From: Pseudomonas sp. ATCC PTA-122608 | GTDB taxonomy: Bacteria > Pseudomonadota > Gammaproteobacteria > Pseudomonadales > Pseudomonadaceae | Direction of reading: 5' to 3' | Assembly (NCBI RefSeq): GCF_001952855.1 | Contig: NZ_LPNO01000017.1 | Location: forward strand, 43,331-101,181 | Length of the DNA stretch: 57,851 nt | In this document: piece after piece, positions 49,708-57,599 of the stretch | How the letters are laid out: the number at the start of each line of letters is the position of its first letter | How positions within the stretch are numbered: position 1 is the first letter of the stretch | Notes under the pieces: generated by a model | Told to the model about the DNA's origin: nothing | Databases searched by the model: none | The model's input: only the letters and a program-made list of their open reading frames with translations | Position numbers and translations under genes: made by a program

Positions 49708-50364
49708 ATGACCGAACCCTTGATTCTTCAGCCCGCCAAGCCCGCAGACGCCTGCGTAATCTGGTTGCATGGCCTGGGTGCCGATCGCTACGACTTCCTG
49801 CCGGTGGCCGAAGCCCTACAGGAAAAACTCCTGTCTACGCGCTTTGTGCTGCCCCAGGCGCCGACACGCCCGGTGACCATTAATGGCGGCTATGAGATGC
49901 CCAGCTGGTACGACATCAAGGCCATGAGCCCGGCGCGCTCGATCAGCGTTGAGGAACTGGAAGCCTCGGCAAAAATGGTCACTGACCTGATCAAGGAACA
50001 AAAAAGCAGCGGGATAGACGCCTCGCGGATTTTCCTCGCCGGTTTTTCCCAGGGCGGCGCCGTGGTGTTCCACACCGCTTTCCTGAAATGGCAGGGCGCA
50101 TTGGGTGGCGTGGTTGCCCTCTCCACCTACGCTCCCACCTTTGGCGACGAACTTGAATTGTCGGCCAGCCAGCAACGAATTCCGGTGCTGTGCCTGCACG
50201 GCCAATACGACGACGTGGTGCAGAACGCCATGGGTCGCAGCGCCTATGAGCATTTGAAGTCGCGCGGTGTCACCGTTGCATGGCAGGAATACCCAATGGG
50301 CCACGAAGTGTTACCCCAGGAGATACACGATATTGGTGACTGGTTGGCCGCCCGCCTGGGCTGA
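49708..50364 (+). CDS. Carboxylesterase (phospholipase/carboxylesterase family)
   Basis: The 218-residue alpha/beta hydrolase has oxyanion region VIWLHGLGADRYDF, nucleophile elbow GFSQGGAVVF, the Asp in LHGQYDDVV and the His in PMGHEVLPQEIHDIGDWL. This matches the well-studied P. fluorescens carboxylesterase II, which hydrolyses short aryl and alkyl esters. The start ATG 49708 follows GGAG. The natural substrate is not known. Confidence 0.94.
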   Translation: MTEPLILQPAKPADACVIWLHGLGADRYDFLPVAEALQEKLLSTRFVLPQAPTRPVTINGGYEMPSWYDIKAMSPARSISVEELEASAKMVTDLIKEQKSSGIDASRIFLAGFSQGGAVVFHTAFLKWQGALGGVVALSTYAPTFGDELELSASQQRIPVLCLHGQYDDVVQNAMGRSAYEHLKSRGVTVAWQEYPMGHEVLPQEIHDIGDWLAARLG

Positions 50365-50460
50365 AAACCACACATTATGTAGCCGTATGACCAACGCACT
50401 ACGCCGCGCCCGATTCTTGCATTACACTGGCCGGCGTACATTCCTTAACCAATTGATGAG

Positions 50461-51948
50461 ATGACCGTGCTCAAAGCACTCAAAAAGATGTTCGGTAAAA
50501 GCGAGGCTGAGCAGCTCGCGCCAGGTTCCAGTGCCCCCGCCCACGTTCAAGGCAGCCGCAATGACGGCCAGCAGCCTGGCCGGACCGCACCTGTAGCCTC
50601 GCCAAAAAAAGAGCCGGTGACCACACCCGCCACGGTTAACGTCGCTGAAGAGCCAGCCGCCGACCAACCACGCCAGGAGCCACGCCAGGAAAAACCGCGT
50701 CGCGAACGCGCGCCGAAACCTGTGGTTATTCCCTGGAAACTGGAAGACTTCGCCGTCGAGCCCCAGGAAGGCAAAACCCGCTTTCATGATTTCAAGCTCG
50801 CCCCGGAACTGATGCACGCCATCCAGGACCTGGGTTTCCCGTACTGCACGCCGATCCAGGCGCAGGTATTGGGCTTCACCCTCGCTGGCAAAGACGCCAT
50901 CGGTCGCGCACAGACCGGTACCGGCAAGACCGCAGCGTTTCTGATCTCGATCATCACCCAACTGCTGGAAACCCCGCCGCCGAAAGAGCGCTACATGGGT
51001 GAGCCACGCGCCCTGATCATCGCCCCGACTCGGGAGTTGGTGGTACAGATCGCCAAGGACGCCGCCGACCTGACCAAATACACCGGCCTCAACGTAATGA
51101 CGTTTGTCGGTGGTATGGACTTCGACAAGCAGCTCAAGCACCTGGAAGCGCGTCACTGCGACATCCTGGTAGCCACACCGGGTCGCTTGCTCGACTTCAA
51201 CCAGCGCGGCGACGTGCACCTGGACATGGTCGAAGTGATGGTGCTGGACGAAGCCGACCGCATGCTCGACATGGGTTTCATCCCGCAAGTGCGTCAGATC
51301 ATCCGCCAGACTCCGCCGAAAAACGAACGCCAGACCCTGCTGTTCTCCGCGACCTTCACCGAAGACGTGATGAACCTCGCCAAGCAGTGGACCACTGACC
51401 CGTCCATCGTCGAGATCGAGGCACTCAACGTTGCCAGCGAGAACGTCGAACAGCACATCTATGCCGTGGCCGGCGCCGACAAATACAAGCTGCTCTACAA
51501 CCTGATCAACGACAACGGTTGGGAGCGGGTCATGGTGTTTGCCAACCGCAAGGACGAAGTGCGGCGCATCGAAGAACGCCTGGTGCGTGATGGCGTGAAT
51601 GCTGCGCAACTGTCAGGCGACGTGCCGCAGCACAAGCGCATCAAGACCCTGGAAGGTTTCCGCGAAGGCAAGATTCGCGTGCTGGTGGCCACCGACGTGG
51701 CCGGGCGCGGGATTCACATCGATGGCATCAGCCACGTGATCAACTTCACCCTGCCGGAAGTGCCGGACGACTACGTGCACCGGATTGGCCGTACCGGCCG
51801 TGCGGGCGCTGCGGGCGTGTCCATCAGCTTTGCCGGTGAAGACGATTCGTATCAGTTGCCGTCGATTGAAACCTTGCTGGGCCGCAAGATCAGCTGCGAA
51901 ACGCCGCCGACGCATTTGTTGCGCCCTGTAGAGCGCAAACGCCCGTAA
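50461..51948 (+). CDS. rhlB: DEAD-box ATP-dependent RNA helicase RhlB
   Basis: The 495-residue protein has a disordered, charged N-terminus (about 1-95, with EPRQEPRQEKPRRERAPKP), then the helicase core: the Q motif (FPYCTPIQAQ), AQTGTGKTAAF, PTRELVVQ, TPGRLLD, DEADRML, SATF, and HRIGRTGRAG. RhlB unwinds structured RNA and often works with RNase E in the degradosome; the extra N-terminus is typical of Pseudomonas RhlB. ATG 50461. Confidence 0.93.
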   Translation: MTVLKALKKMFGKSEAEQLAPGSSAPAHVQGSRNDGQQPGRTAPVASPKKEPVTTPATVNVAEEPAADQPRQEPRQEKPRRERAPKPVVIPWKLEDFAVEPQEGKTRFHDFKLAPELMHAIQDLGFPYCTPIQAQVLGFTLAGKDAIGRAQTGTGKTAAFLISIITQLLETPPPKERYMGEPRALIIAPTRELVVQIAKDAADLTKYTGLNVMTFVGGMDFDKQLKHLEARHCDILVATPGRLLDFNQRGDVHLDMVEVMVLDEADRMLDMGFIPQVRQIIRQTPPKNERQTLLFSATFTEDVMNLAKQWTTDPSIVEIEALNVASENVEQHIYAVAGADKYKLLYNLINDNGWERVMVFANRKDEVRRIEERLVRDGVNAAQLSGDVPQHKRIKTLEGFREGKIRVLVATDVAGRGIHIDGISHVINFTLPEVPDDYVHRIGRTGRAGAAGVSISFAGEDDSYQLPSIETLLGRKISCETPPTHLLRPVERKRP

Positions 51949-51964
51949 GGACTACGCCGCATTC

Positions 51965-52064
51965 TGTAGGAGCGAGCTTGCTCGCGAAAAACGTTAACGA
52001 TAACGCGTGCATCCTGGATAAACGCGGTGCCACAGAGTTTTTCGCGAGCAAGCTCGCTCCTACA
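51965..52064. repeat. REPIN, GTAGGAGC family (copy 5)
   Basis: TGTAGGAGCGAGCTTGCTCGCGAAAAACG and its inverse fill almost the whole gap between rhlB and the FAD oxidoreductase. The right end CCTACAGGAG merges with the ribosome binding site of the next gene. Confidence 0.92.
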
Positions 52065-52075
52065 GGAGAGCCCAC

Positions 52076-53212
52076 ATGAACCAGGCCGACTACCTCATCA
52101 TCGGCGGTGGCATCGCTGGCGCATCCGCCGGCTACTGGCTGTCACAACATGCCCGCGTCATTGTGCTGGAGCGCGAGTCGATGCCGGGCTACCACTCCAC
52201 CGGCCGCTCCGCCGCCCTCTACATCGCGGCGTACGGCACGCCACAGGTACGCGCCCTCACCCTCGGCAGCCGCGCCTTCTTTGATCACCCGCCCACAGGC
52301 TTTGCCGAACACCCGTTGCTCACACCCCGCGGTGAAGTGTTGGTGGACTTGATCGGCGATCCCGATGAGCTGCAGCGCCAGTACCTGAGCGCCAAGGCCC
52401 TGGTACCGGAAACGCGACTGCTCGACGTCGAAGAGTCGATGGCCATGATGCCCATCCTGCGCCGGGAAAAAGTCCATGGCGGGATCTACGACCCGACCGT
52501 CTGTGACATCGACACCGATGCGCTGTACCAGGGCTACCTGCGCGGCATTCGGCGCAATGGCGGTGAAATCCACACCGACAACGACGTGCAGAAACTGACC
52601 CGCGACGTTCAGGGGGTGTGGCAGGTACGCACCGCGCAACAGCATTTCAGCGCCCCGGTGATCATCAACGCCGCCGGCGCGTGGGCCGATCACATCGGTG
52701 AGTTGGCCGGCGCACAGAAAATCGGCCTGCAACCCAAACGTCGCAGCGCCTTCGTCTTCGCCCCGCCCGCCGAATTGAACATTCACGCATGGCCGGAGCT
52801 GGCGGCCCTCGACGGTTCGTTCTATATGAAACCCGATGCGGGCATGTTCCTCGGCTCACCGGCCAATGCCGACCCGGTAGAGCCCCACGATGTGCAGCCG
52901 GAAGAGCTGGACATCGCCACGGGCATCTATCACATCGAGGAAGCCACCACCCTGAGCATCCGCCGCCCCGCACGGACCTGGGCCGGGCTGCGCAGTTTCG
53001 TCAGCGATGGTGATCTGGTCTGCGGGTTCGATCCACAGGTGGAGGGTTTGTTCTGGATTGCGGCTCAGGGCGGCTACGGGATCCAGACGTCTCCGGCGAT
53101 GGGCCAGGCCAGTGCGGCGCTGGTGCGCGGCAAGCCGTTGCCGGATGCATTGGCGGCGTTCGGGTTGACCGAAGCGATGCTGTCGCCCCACCGGCTGCAA
53201 GCCTCGACCTGA
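52076..53212 (+). CDS. FAD-dependent oxidoreductase, DAO family
   Basis: The 378-residue protein starts with the FAD motif YLIIGGGIAGASAGYWLSQHARVIVLERE and has DAO-family features later (GVWQVRTAQQHFSAPVIINAAGAWADHIGELAG, WAGLRSFVSDGDLVCGFDP, GGYGIQTSPAMGQASA). Relatives oxidise glycine, D-amino acids or amines. Its AGGAG lies at the edge of a REPIN, so any promoter would have to be inside the REPIN or upstream in rhlB. The substrate is unknown. Confidence 0.9.
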   Translation: MNQADYLIIGGGIAGASAGYWLSQHARVIVLERESMPGYHSTGRSAALYIAAYGTPQVRALTLGSRAFFDHPPTGFAEHPLLTPRGEVLVDLIGDPDELQRQYLSAKALVPETRLLDVEESMAMMPILRREKVHGGIYDPTVCDIDTDALYQGYLRGIRRNGGEIHTDNDVQKLTRDVQGVWQVRTAQQHFSAPVIINAAGAWADHIGELAGAQKIGLQPKRRSAFVFAPPAELNIHAWPELAALDGSFYMKPDAGMFLGSPANADPVEPHDVQPEELDIATGIYHIEEATTLSIRRPARTWAGLRSFVSDGDLVCGFDPQVEGLFWIAAQGGYGIQTSPAMGQASAALVRGKPLPDALAAFGLTEAMLSPHRLQAST

Positions 53213-53216
53213 CCTG

Positions 53217-53328
53217 TGTGGCGAGGGGCTTGCTGTGGCGAGGGAGCTTGCTCCCGCTGGAGTGCGCAGCGCTCCCACTTTTTTTGGGGCCGCTTCGCAG
53301 CCCAGCGGGAGCAAGCTCCCTCGCCACA
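53217..53328. repeat. REP cluster, TGTGGCGAGGG family, asymmetric
   Basis: Two left-type copies (GTGGCGAGGGGCTTGC and TGTGGCGAGGGAGCTTGCTCCC) and one right-type copy (GGGAGCAAGCTCCCTCGCCACA) surround a spacer with CCCACTTTTTTTGGGGCCGCTTCGCAGC. It separates the FAD gene from moaE (convergent). Confidence 0.88.
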
Positions 53329-53330
53329 CG

Positions 53331-53780
53331 TTATTTCCAGCGGTCAGCGGCAGCGTGATCGCTGTCGCGCCCTTCTACCCAGCGCGGCCCTTCACTGGTG
53401 TTTTCCTTCTTCCAGAACGGCGCCCGCGTCTTCAGGTAGTCCATCATGAACGCACAGGCATCGAACGCCGCCTGGCGATGGGCACTGGCCGCCGCAACGA
53501 ACACAATCGGCTCACCCGGCTCCAGGCCGCCGATGCGGTGCAGCACTTCCAGCTTGAGCAGCGGCCAGCGTTGTTCGGCCTCCACGGCGATTTTGCCGAG
53601 GGCTTTTTCAGTCATGCCCGGATAGTGTTCGAGGAACATTCCGGCCACATCCAGGCCATCATTGAAGTCGCGCACATAGCCAATAAAACTCACCACCGCA
53701 CCCACGCCCACATTGGCCGCATGCATCGCGTTGACTTCAGCACCGGGGTCAAATGCCTCGGCCTGCACCCGAATCGCCAT
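53331..53780 (-). CDS. moaE: Molybdopterin synthase catalytic subunit MoaE
   Basis: The 149-residue protein has the MoaE pattern: VSFIGYVRDFNDG, LEHYPGMTEKAL, HRIGGLEPGEPIVFVAAASAHRQAAFDACAFMMDYLKTRAPFWKKE with the active-site lysines in WKKE. It transfers sulfur from MoaD thiocarboxylate to make molybdopterin. Its start is 2 bases after moaD. Confidence 0.97.
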   Translation of the reverse strand: MAIRVQAEAFDPGAEVNAMHAANVGVGAVVSFIGYVRDFNDGLDVAGMFLEHYPGMTEKALGKIAVEAEQRWPLLKLEVLHRIGGLEPGEPIVFVAAASAHRQAAFDACAFMMDYLKTRAPFWKKENTSEGPRWVEGRDSDHAAADRWK

Positions 53781-53782
53781 GA

Positions 53783-54025
53783 TCAGCCTCCGGTCACGGG
53801 CGGGAAGAACGCCACTTCATCGCCGTCAACGAGGGGCTCGTCCAGCGAGCACAGCTCCTCGTTGCGGGCGCACATCAAGCCAGTTTCGTTGAGTACTTCA
53901 AAACCGGGGTCGCCCGCCAATGCCTGGCGTACGGCTTCGATCGTGGCGAACTCACCTTCAACCTCCAGCGAGTCCAGGTCCACGGCTTCGCGGTAGCGCG
54001 CAAAAAACAGTACGGTAATGCTCAT
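53783..54025 (-). CDS. moaD: Molybdopterin synthase sulfur carrier MoaD
   Basis: The 80-residue ubiquitin-like protein ends in the required Gly-Gly (FFPPVTGG), the site of adenylation and thiocarboxylation. It starts with SITVLFFARYREAV. ATG 54025 overlaps the end of moaC by four bases. Upstream open frame to 54199 is the moaC gene in another frame. Confidence 0.96.
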   Translation of the reverse strand: MSITVLFFARYREAVDLDSLEVEGEFATIEAVRQALAGDPGFEVLNETGLMCARNEELCSLDEPLVDGDEVAFFPPVTGG

Positions 54026-54495
54026 GCCTGGTCCGCCTTGAAATGCCCGCTCTTGCCGCCGAGTTTTTCCAGCAGCCGAATGTTTTCGATGGTCATGCCA
54101 CGGTCCACGGCCTTGCACATGTCGTAGATCGTCAGGGCGGCGACACTGGCCGCGGTCAGCGCTTCCATCTCCACGCCAGTCTGGCCGGAGAGTTTGCAAC
54201 GGGCGACGATGTGCACCGCGTCCAGGCCATCGGCGCTGAGTTCAACCTTGACCCCGGTGAGCATCAAAGGGTGGCACAGGGGAATCAGATCACTGGTTTT
54301 TTTCGCGGCCTGGATCCCGGCGATACGGGCTACGGCAAACACGTCGCCTTTGGGGTGGGCGCCGTCGACAATCATTTTCAGGGTCTCGGGCAACATGCGC
54401 ACCCGCGCTTCGGCCACCGCTTCACGGAACGTCACGGTTTTTTCAGTGACGTCGACCATGTGGGCGCGACCTTGGGAATCGAGATGAGTCAGCAC
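54022..54495 (-). CDS. moaC: Cyclic pyranopterin monophosphate synthase MoaC
   Basis: The 157-residue protein has MoaC landmarks: MVDVTEKTVTFREAVAEARV, HPKGDVFAVARIAGIQAAKKTSDLIPLCHPLMLTGV, TGVEMEALTAASVAALTIYDMCKAVDRGM. It acts early in molybdenum cofactor synthesis with MoaA. I chose GTG 54495 because AGGAGT lies 6 bases before. It heads moaCDE; no moaA or moaB is nearby. Confidence 0.96.
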   Translation of the reverse strand: MLTHLDSQGRAHMVDVTEKTVTFREAVAEARVRMLPETLKMIVDGAHPKGDVFAVARIAGIQAAKKTSDLIPLCHPLMLTGVKVELSADGLDAVHIVARCKLSGQTGVEMEALTAASVAALTIYDMCKAVDRGMTIENIRLLEKLGGKSGHFKADQA

Positions 54496-54531
54496 AGGGA
54501 TACTCCTGATCAGGAGCCCCGATTGTAAACC

Positions 54532-54633
54532 CTGCAGGAGCGAGCTTGCTCGCGAAAAACCAGAGAACAACGCGGGGCACCCGATGCCCCGCGTTTTCGT
54601 TGACGTCCTTCGCGAGCAAGCTCGCTCCTACAG
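54532..54633. repeat. REPIN, GTAGGAGC family (copy 6), reversed orientation
   Basis: TGCAGGAGCGAGCTTGCTCGCGAAAAACC and GGTCCTTCGCGAGCAAGCTCGCTCCTACA-type arms enclose a spacer with a GCGGGGCACCC..GATGCCCCGC hairpin and CGTTGACGTC in the orientation opposite to the other copies. The left arm has C in place of T at the third base. Confidence 0.9.
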
Positions 54634-54639
54634 GAATGG

Positions 54640-56034
54640 TTACAGGTGAGATTCGGCGTATTCAGCCAGAATCGAGCGAGGTACCCCTTGCAGCGCGATG
54701 TGCACGCCGTTCGGGAAGTCTTTGAAGCGTTCCGTCAGGTAAGTCAGGCCGGAGCTGGTCGCGGACAGGTAAGGGGTGTCGATCTGTGCCAGGTTACCCA
54801 GGCACACCACTTTGGAACCGGCGCCCGCACGGGTGATGATGGTTTTCATCTGGTGCGGCGTCAGGTTCTGGCATTCATCGATCAAAATCAGGCTTTGCTG
54901 GAAGCTGCGACCTCGAATGTAGTTGAGGGATTTGAACTGCAACGGCACTTTGCTGAGGATGTAGTCGACGCTGCCATGGGTATTTTCGTCATCCATGTGC
55001 AAGGCTTCGAGGTTGTCGGTGATCGCCCCCAGCCACGGCTCCATTTTTTCCGCTTCGGTGCCTGGCAGGAAACCGATTTCCTGGTCCAGGCCCTGCACGC
55101 TGCGGGTGGCGATGATGCGGCGATAGCGCTTGGTAACCATGGTCTGTTCGATGGCGGCAGCCAGGGCGAGGATTGTTTTCCCCGAGCCTGCGGCGCCGGT
55201 CAGGTTGACCAGGTGGATGTCCGGATCAAGCAAGGCATACAGCGCCAGGCTCTGGTAGATATCACGCGGTTTCAGGCCCCAGGCTTCCTGGTGCAACAGC
55301 GGTTCCTGATGCAGGTCGAGGATCAGCAGCTTGTCGACCTGGATCTCTTTGATCCAGCCCACAAAACCCTGTTCGTCGATGATGAATTCGTTGATGTGCA
55401 CAGCCGGCAGGTTGTCGATCAGCTGTACCTGGTGCCAGGTGCGGCCATGGTCCTGACGGGTTTCAACCTTGCTGACGCGATCCCAGAACGAGCCGGTCAT
55501 GGTGTGATAACCACGAGACAGCATCGACACGTCGTCGACCAGTTGGTCGGTACTGTAGTCCTCGGCAGCGATCCCACACGCTCGTGCCTTGAGGCGCATA
55601 TTGATGTCTTTGGTCACCAGCACCAGGCGCAGGTCCTTGTCGCGCGCGTGCAGGTCGATCAATTGGTTGATGATTTTGTTGTCGTTCAGATGCTCCGGCA
55701 GCAGGCTGTTGGGCTCGCCGCGCTTGTTCATCAGAATCGACAGCAAGCCCTTGGGCCCGCTTTTGCCACGCTGGATCGGTACGCCCACCTCGACATCGTC
55801 GGGGGAGGCTTCGCCGAGGGTCTTGTCGATCAGGCGGATGGCCTGGCGGCATTCGGCGGCAACGCTGTGGTGCCCGCTTTTGAGTTTGTCGAGTTCCTCA
55901 AGCACGATCATCGGGATGGCGACGTGGTGTTCTTCGAAGTTAAGCAGTGCGTTTGGATCGTGAATCAGTACATTGGTATCAAGCACATAAAGGATTGGCT
56001 GGTCGGAAGAAGGGTTACGTCCATGATCATCCAT
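54640..56034 (-). CDS. PIN-PhoH family ATPase/ribonuclease-like protein
   Basis: The 464-residue protein starts with a PIN nuclease domain (LYVLDTNVLIHDPNALLNFEEHHVAIPMIVLEELDKL, later Asp-rich DKDLRLVLVTKDINMRLKA) and ends with a PhoH ATPase (Walker A GAAGSGKTILALAA, Walker B ILIDECQNLT, GAGSKVVCLGNLAQID). This PIN-PhoH fusion (PhoH2/YlaK type) is known to act on RNA as a helicase/ribonuclease in mycobacteria. The gene stands alone. Confidence 0.94.
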   Translation of the reverse strand: MDDHGRNPSSDQPILYVLDTNVLIHDPNALLNFEEHHVAIPMIVLEELDKLKSGHHSVAAECRQAIRLIDKTLGEASPDDVEVGVPIQRGKSGPKGLLSILMNKRGEPNSLLPEHLNDNKIINQLIDLHARDKDLRLVLVTKDINMRLKARACGIAAEDYSTDQLVDDVSMLSRGYHTMTGSFWDRVSKVETRQDHGRTWHQVQLIDNLPAVHINEFIIDEQGFVGWIKEIQVDKLLILDLHQEPLLHQEAWGLKPRDIYQSLALYALLDPDIHLVNLTGAAGSGKTILALAAAIEQTMVTKRYRRIIATRSVQGLDQEIGFLPGTEAEKMEPWLGAITDNLEALHMDDENTHGSVDYILSKVPLQFKSLNYIRGRSFQQSLILIDECQNLTPHQMKTIITRAGAGSKVVCLGNLAQIDTPYLSATSSGLTYLTERFKDFPNGVHIALQGVPRSILAEYAESHL

Positions 56035-56383
56035 ACTCGGTCACCTTTGTGGGAGCCAGTCGACGCAATACCACGACAGTGCTGCGCCTCGATTCGACCG
56101 TCGAACGCACGTGAGGGGCGTCAAGTGCGGTGCACACAAGAGGTGTCTTGGAAGACGCCACCTGTGTTGCAGGTTTCGGCTGTCTGTCTTCGTAATACCG
56201 CAAAACACATGACAGGAAAAAGCACTTTGACGCTTTTTTGAAGTTTATTTTTCAGGATGACGAATAGCACTAGGCGAGCCGGCATTGCACCGTTAAAGTC
56301 GGAAGTCCGCCTGTATCGAAATATCTCCCAAATTCTCCCCTAAAAAACCTCAGCCCCAACAGGGCCGGGCTTTTTGTGCTTTT
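56035..56383. other. Intergenic region with probable terminator
   Basis: This 349-base gap separates two minus-strand genes. AGCCCC and GGGGCT-type bases around 56350-56375 followed on the plus strand by a T run (CGGGCTTTTTGTGCTTTTT) suggest a terminator for plus-strand or, on the complement, for the deacetylase-like gene. The AT-rich part 56210-56260 may carry the phoH promoter. No gene is seen. Confidence 0.45.
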
Positions 56384-57508
56384 TCAGCGAAACGCTTCGC
56401 GGCAATCCTGCCAGCCGAGTCCACTTTCTGCCGTGGCGTGTAAAAGCCAGGGTAATGCGATGCGCGCCTTGTCCTGGGTGTCGTGGAATACGATCACCCC
56501 GCGCCGCCACAGCAGCATCAGCGTGAGCACGCGGTTGGCCGACTCATCAGCCTTGAGCTTGCCGGGTTCGTCTTCCGAGTCGATGTCCCACAACGCCACT
56601 TGCAGCCCTTGTGCCTGGAAGAAGCCTTGGCTGTCGGAGCGGCGCTGGCCGTAGGGTGGGCGGAACAGTGGCAGGTAGTTTTCCGGCATCAGGTTTTGGG
56701 CCAGGGAAGCGCTGCGGGTGATGGACGACTGCCAGTCGACCCAGTGGCTATGGGAGCGGTATTGCCAGCCCTGGGTGCCGACGCACTGGCCTTGGTACAG
56801 CGCCTGCACATCGGTGGCCGAGCTTTTCTCGACGCGGGTTTGCAGGCTGTTGCCGAGCACGAAGAAAAGGCCGTGCATTTTCTGTTTGCGCAGGTAGTCG
56901 GTGAGCCAGTCGGTGTTGCCGCTCACGGGGGACGGGCCGCTGTCGAAGGTCAGCAGGAACATCCGGTCGTTGAGTTCGTCGCCGTTGCGTTCGTGATCGC
57001 CGAAGCGTGCGATTTCGCTGCTGATCTGGGGGAACAGGGCGGCCTTGCGCAACTGTTCATCCAGGTAGCGTTCGTGGAATGTGCGGCTGGGGCCGGCCCA
57101 GCCTATATAGAAGGAGTCGTCGCTCACTTCGAACTTGGTGGCTTGTTCGCGCAGGTCGTCCATGTTTTCCACCAGGTAGCAGAAGGAGGCGTCCTGTTCG
57201 CAGCTTTGTTGGGCGAAGGTGTAGTTCTCCAACAGGCGTTGCCACAGTTGGCGGCGCAGGTCGTCGATGGCGGCCAGGTTGATGATCTTCAGGCCCAGGC
57301 GCTGCTTGAGGGCGGGCTCGTCGAGGGATTCGCTGGCCAGCAGGGTGTGGGCGAACATCAGGATTTCTGCGCGTGAGGCGACGTCGAACAGGGCGGGGTT
57401 GCTGAGGCGTTCGGGCCAGGTGCCGCGGTCCAGGGTCGCGACGTCCACCGGGGCGGCTTGGGCGCCCAGGCAGATGAGCCAGGCTGACAGTAAAAGCGCA
57501 ATTCGCAC
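56384..57508 (-). CDS. Polysaccharide deacetylase-like protein with altered metal site
   Basis: The 374-residue protein has a signal peptide (MRIALLLSAWLICLGAQA) and a helical N-terminal part (25-175) before a NodB-like domain (from about 183). Motif 1 is TFDSGPSP in place of TFDDGP: the catalytic Asp189 stays and the metal Asp is Ser190. Motif 2 reads RSHSH in place of HSxxH-type, losing one metal His. Motif 3 FRPPYG, motif 4 LWDIDSED and motif 5 VIVFHD are intact. It may deacetylate an envelope polysaccharide or be catalytically altered. GTG 57508 follows GGGAGA; the frame open upstream to 57598 lacks a site. Confidence 0.87.
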   Translation of the reverse strand: MRIALLLSAWLICLGAQAAPVDVATLDRGTWPERLSNPALFDVASRAEILMFAHTLLASESLDEPALKQRLGLKIINLAAIDDLRRQLWQRLLENYTFAQQSCEQDASFCYLVENMDDLREQATKFEVSDDSFYIGWAGPSRTFHERYLDEQLRKAALFPQISSEIARFGDHERNGDELNDRMFLLTFDSGPSPVSGNTDWLTDYLRKQKMHGLFFVLGNSLQTRVEKSSATDVQALYQGQCVGTQGWQYRSHSHWVDWQSSITRSASLAQNLMPENYLPLFRPPYGQRRSDSQGFFQAQGLQVALWDIDSEDEPGKLKADESANRVLTLMLLWRRGVIVFHDTQDKARIALPWLLHATAESGLGWQDCREAFR

Positions 57509-57599
57509 GGAGGGTCTCCCTTTCCAGAGTCGTCGGGCACTATAGCCGATCACATTGGGTTGGTTTGTGTGCATATCCGTTGCTGCGGTAACGGCCACT

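Noticed and set aside
54646..56241. A 531-residue plus-strand open frame over the PhoH gene
   Set aside because: It mirrors the PIN-PhoH coding sequence and has shadow-like composition (Val, His, Gln rich).
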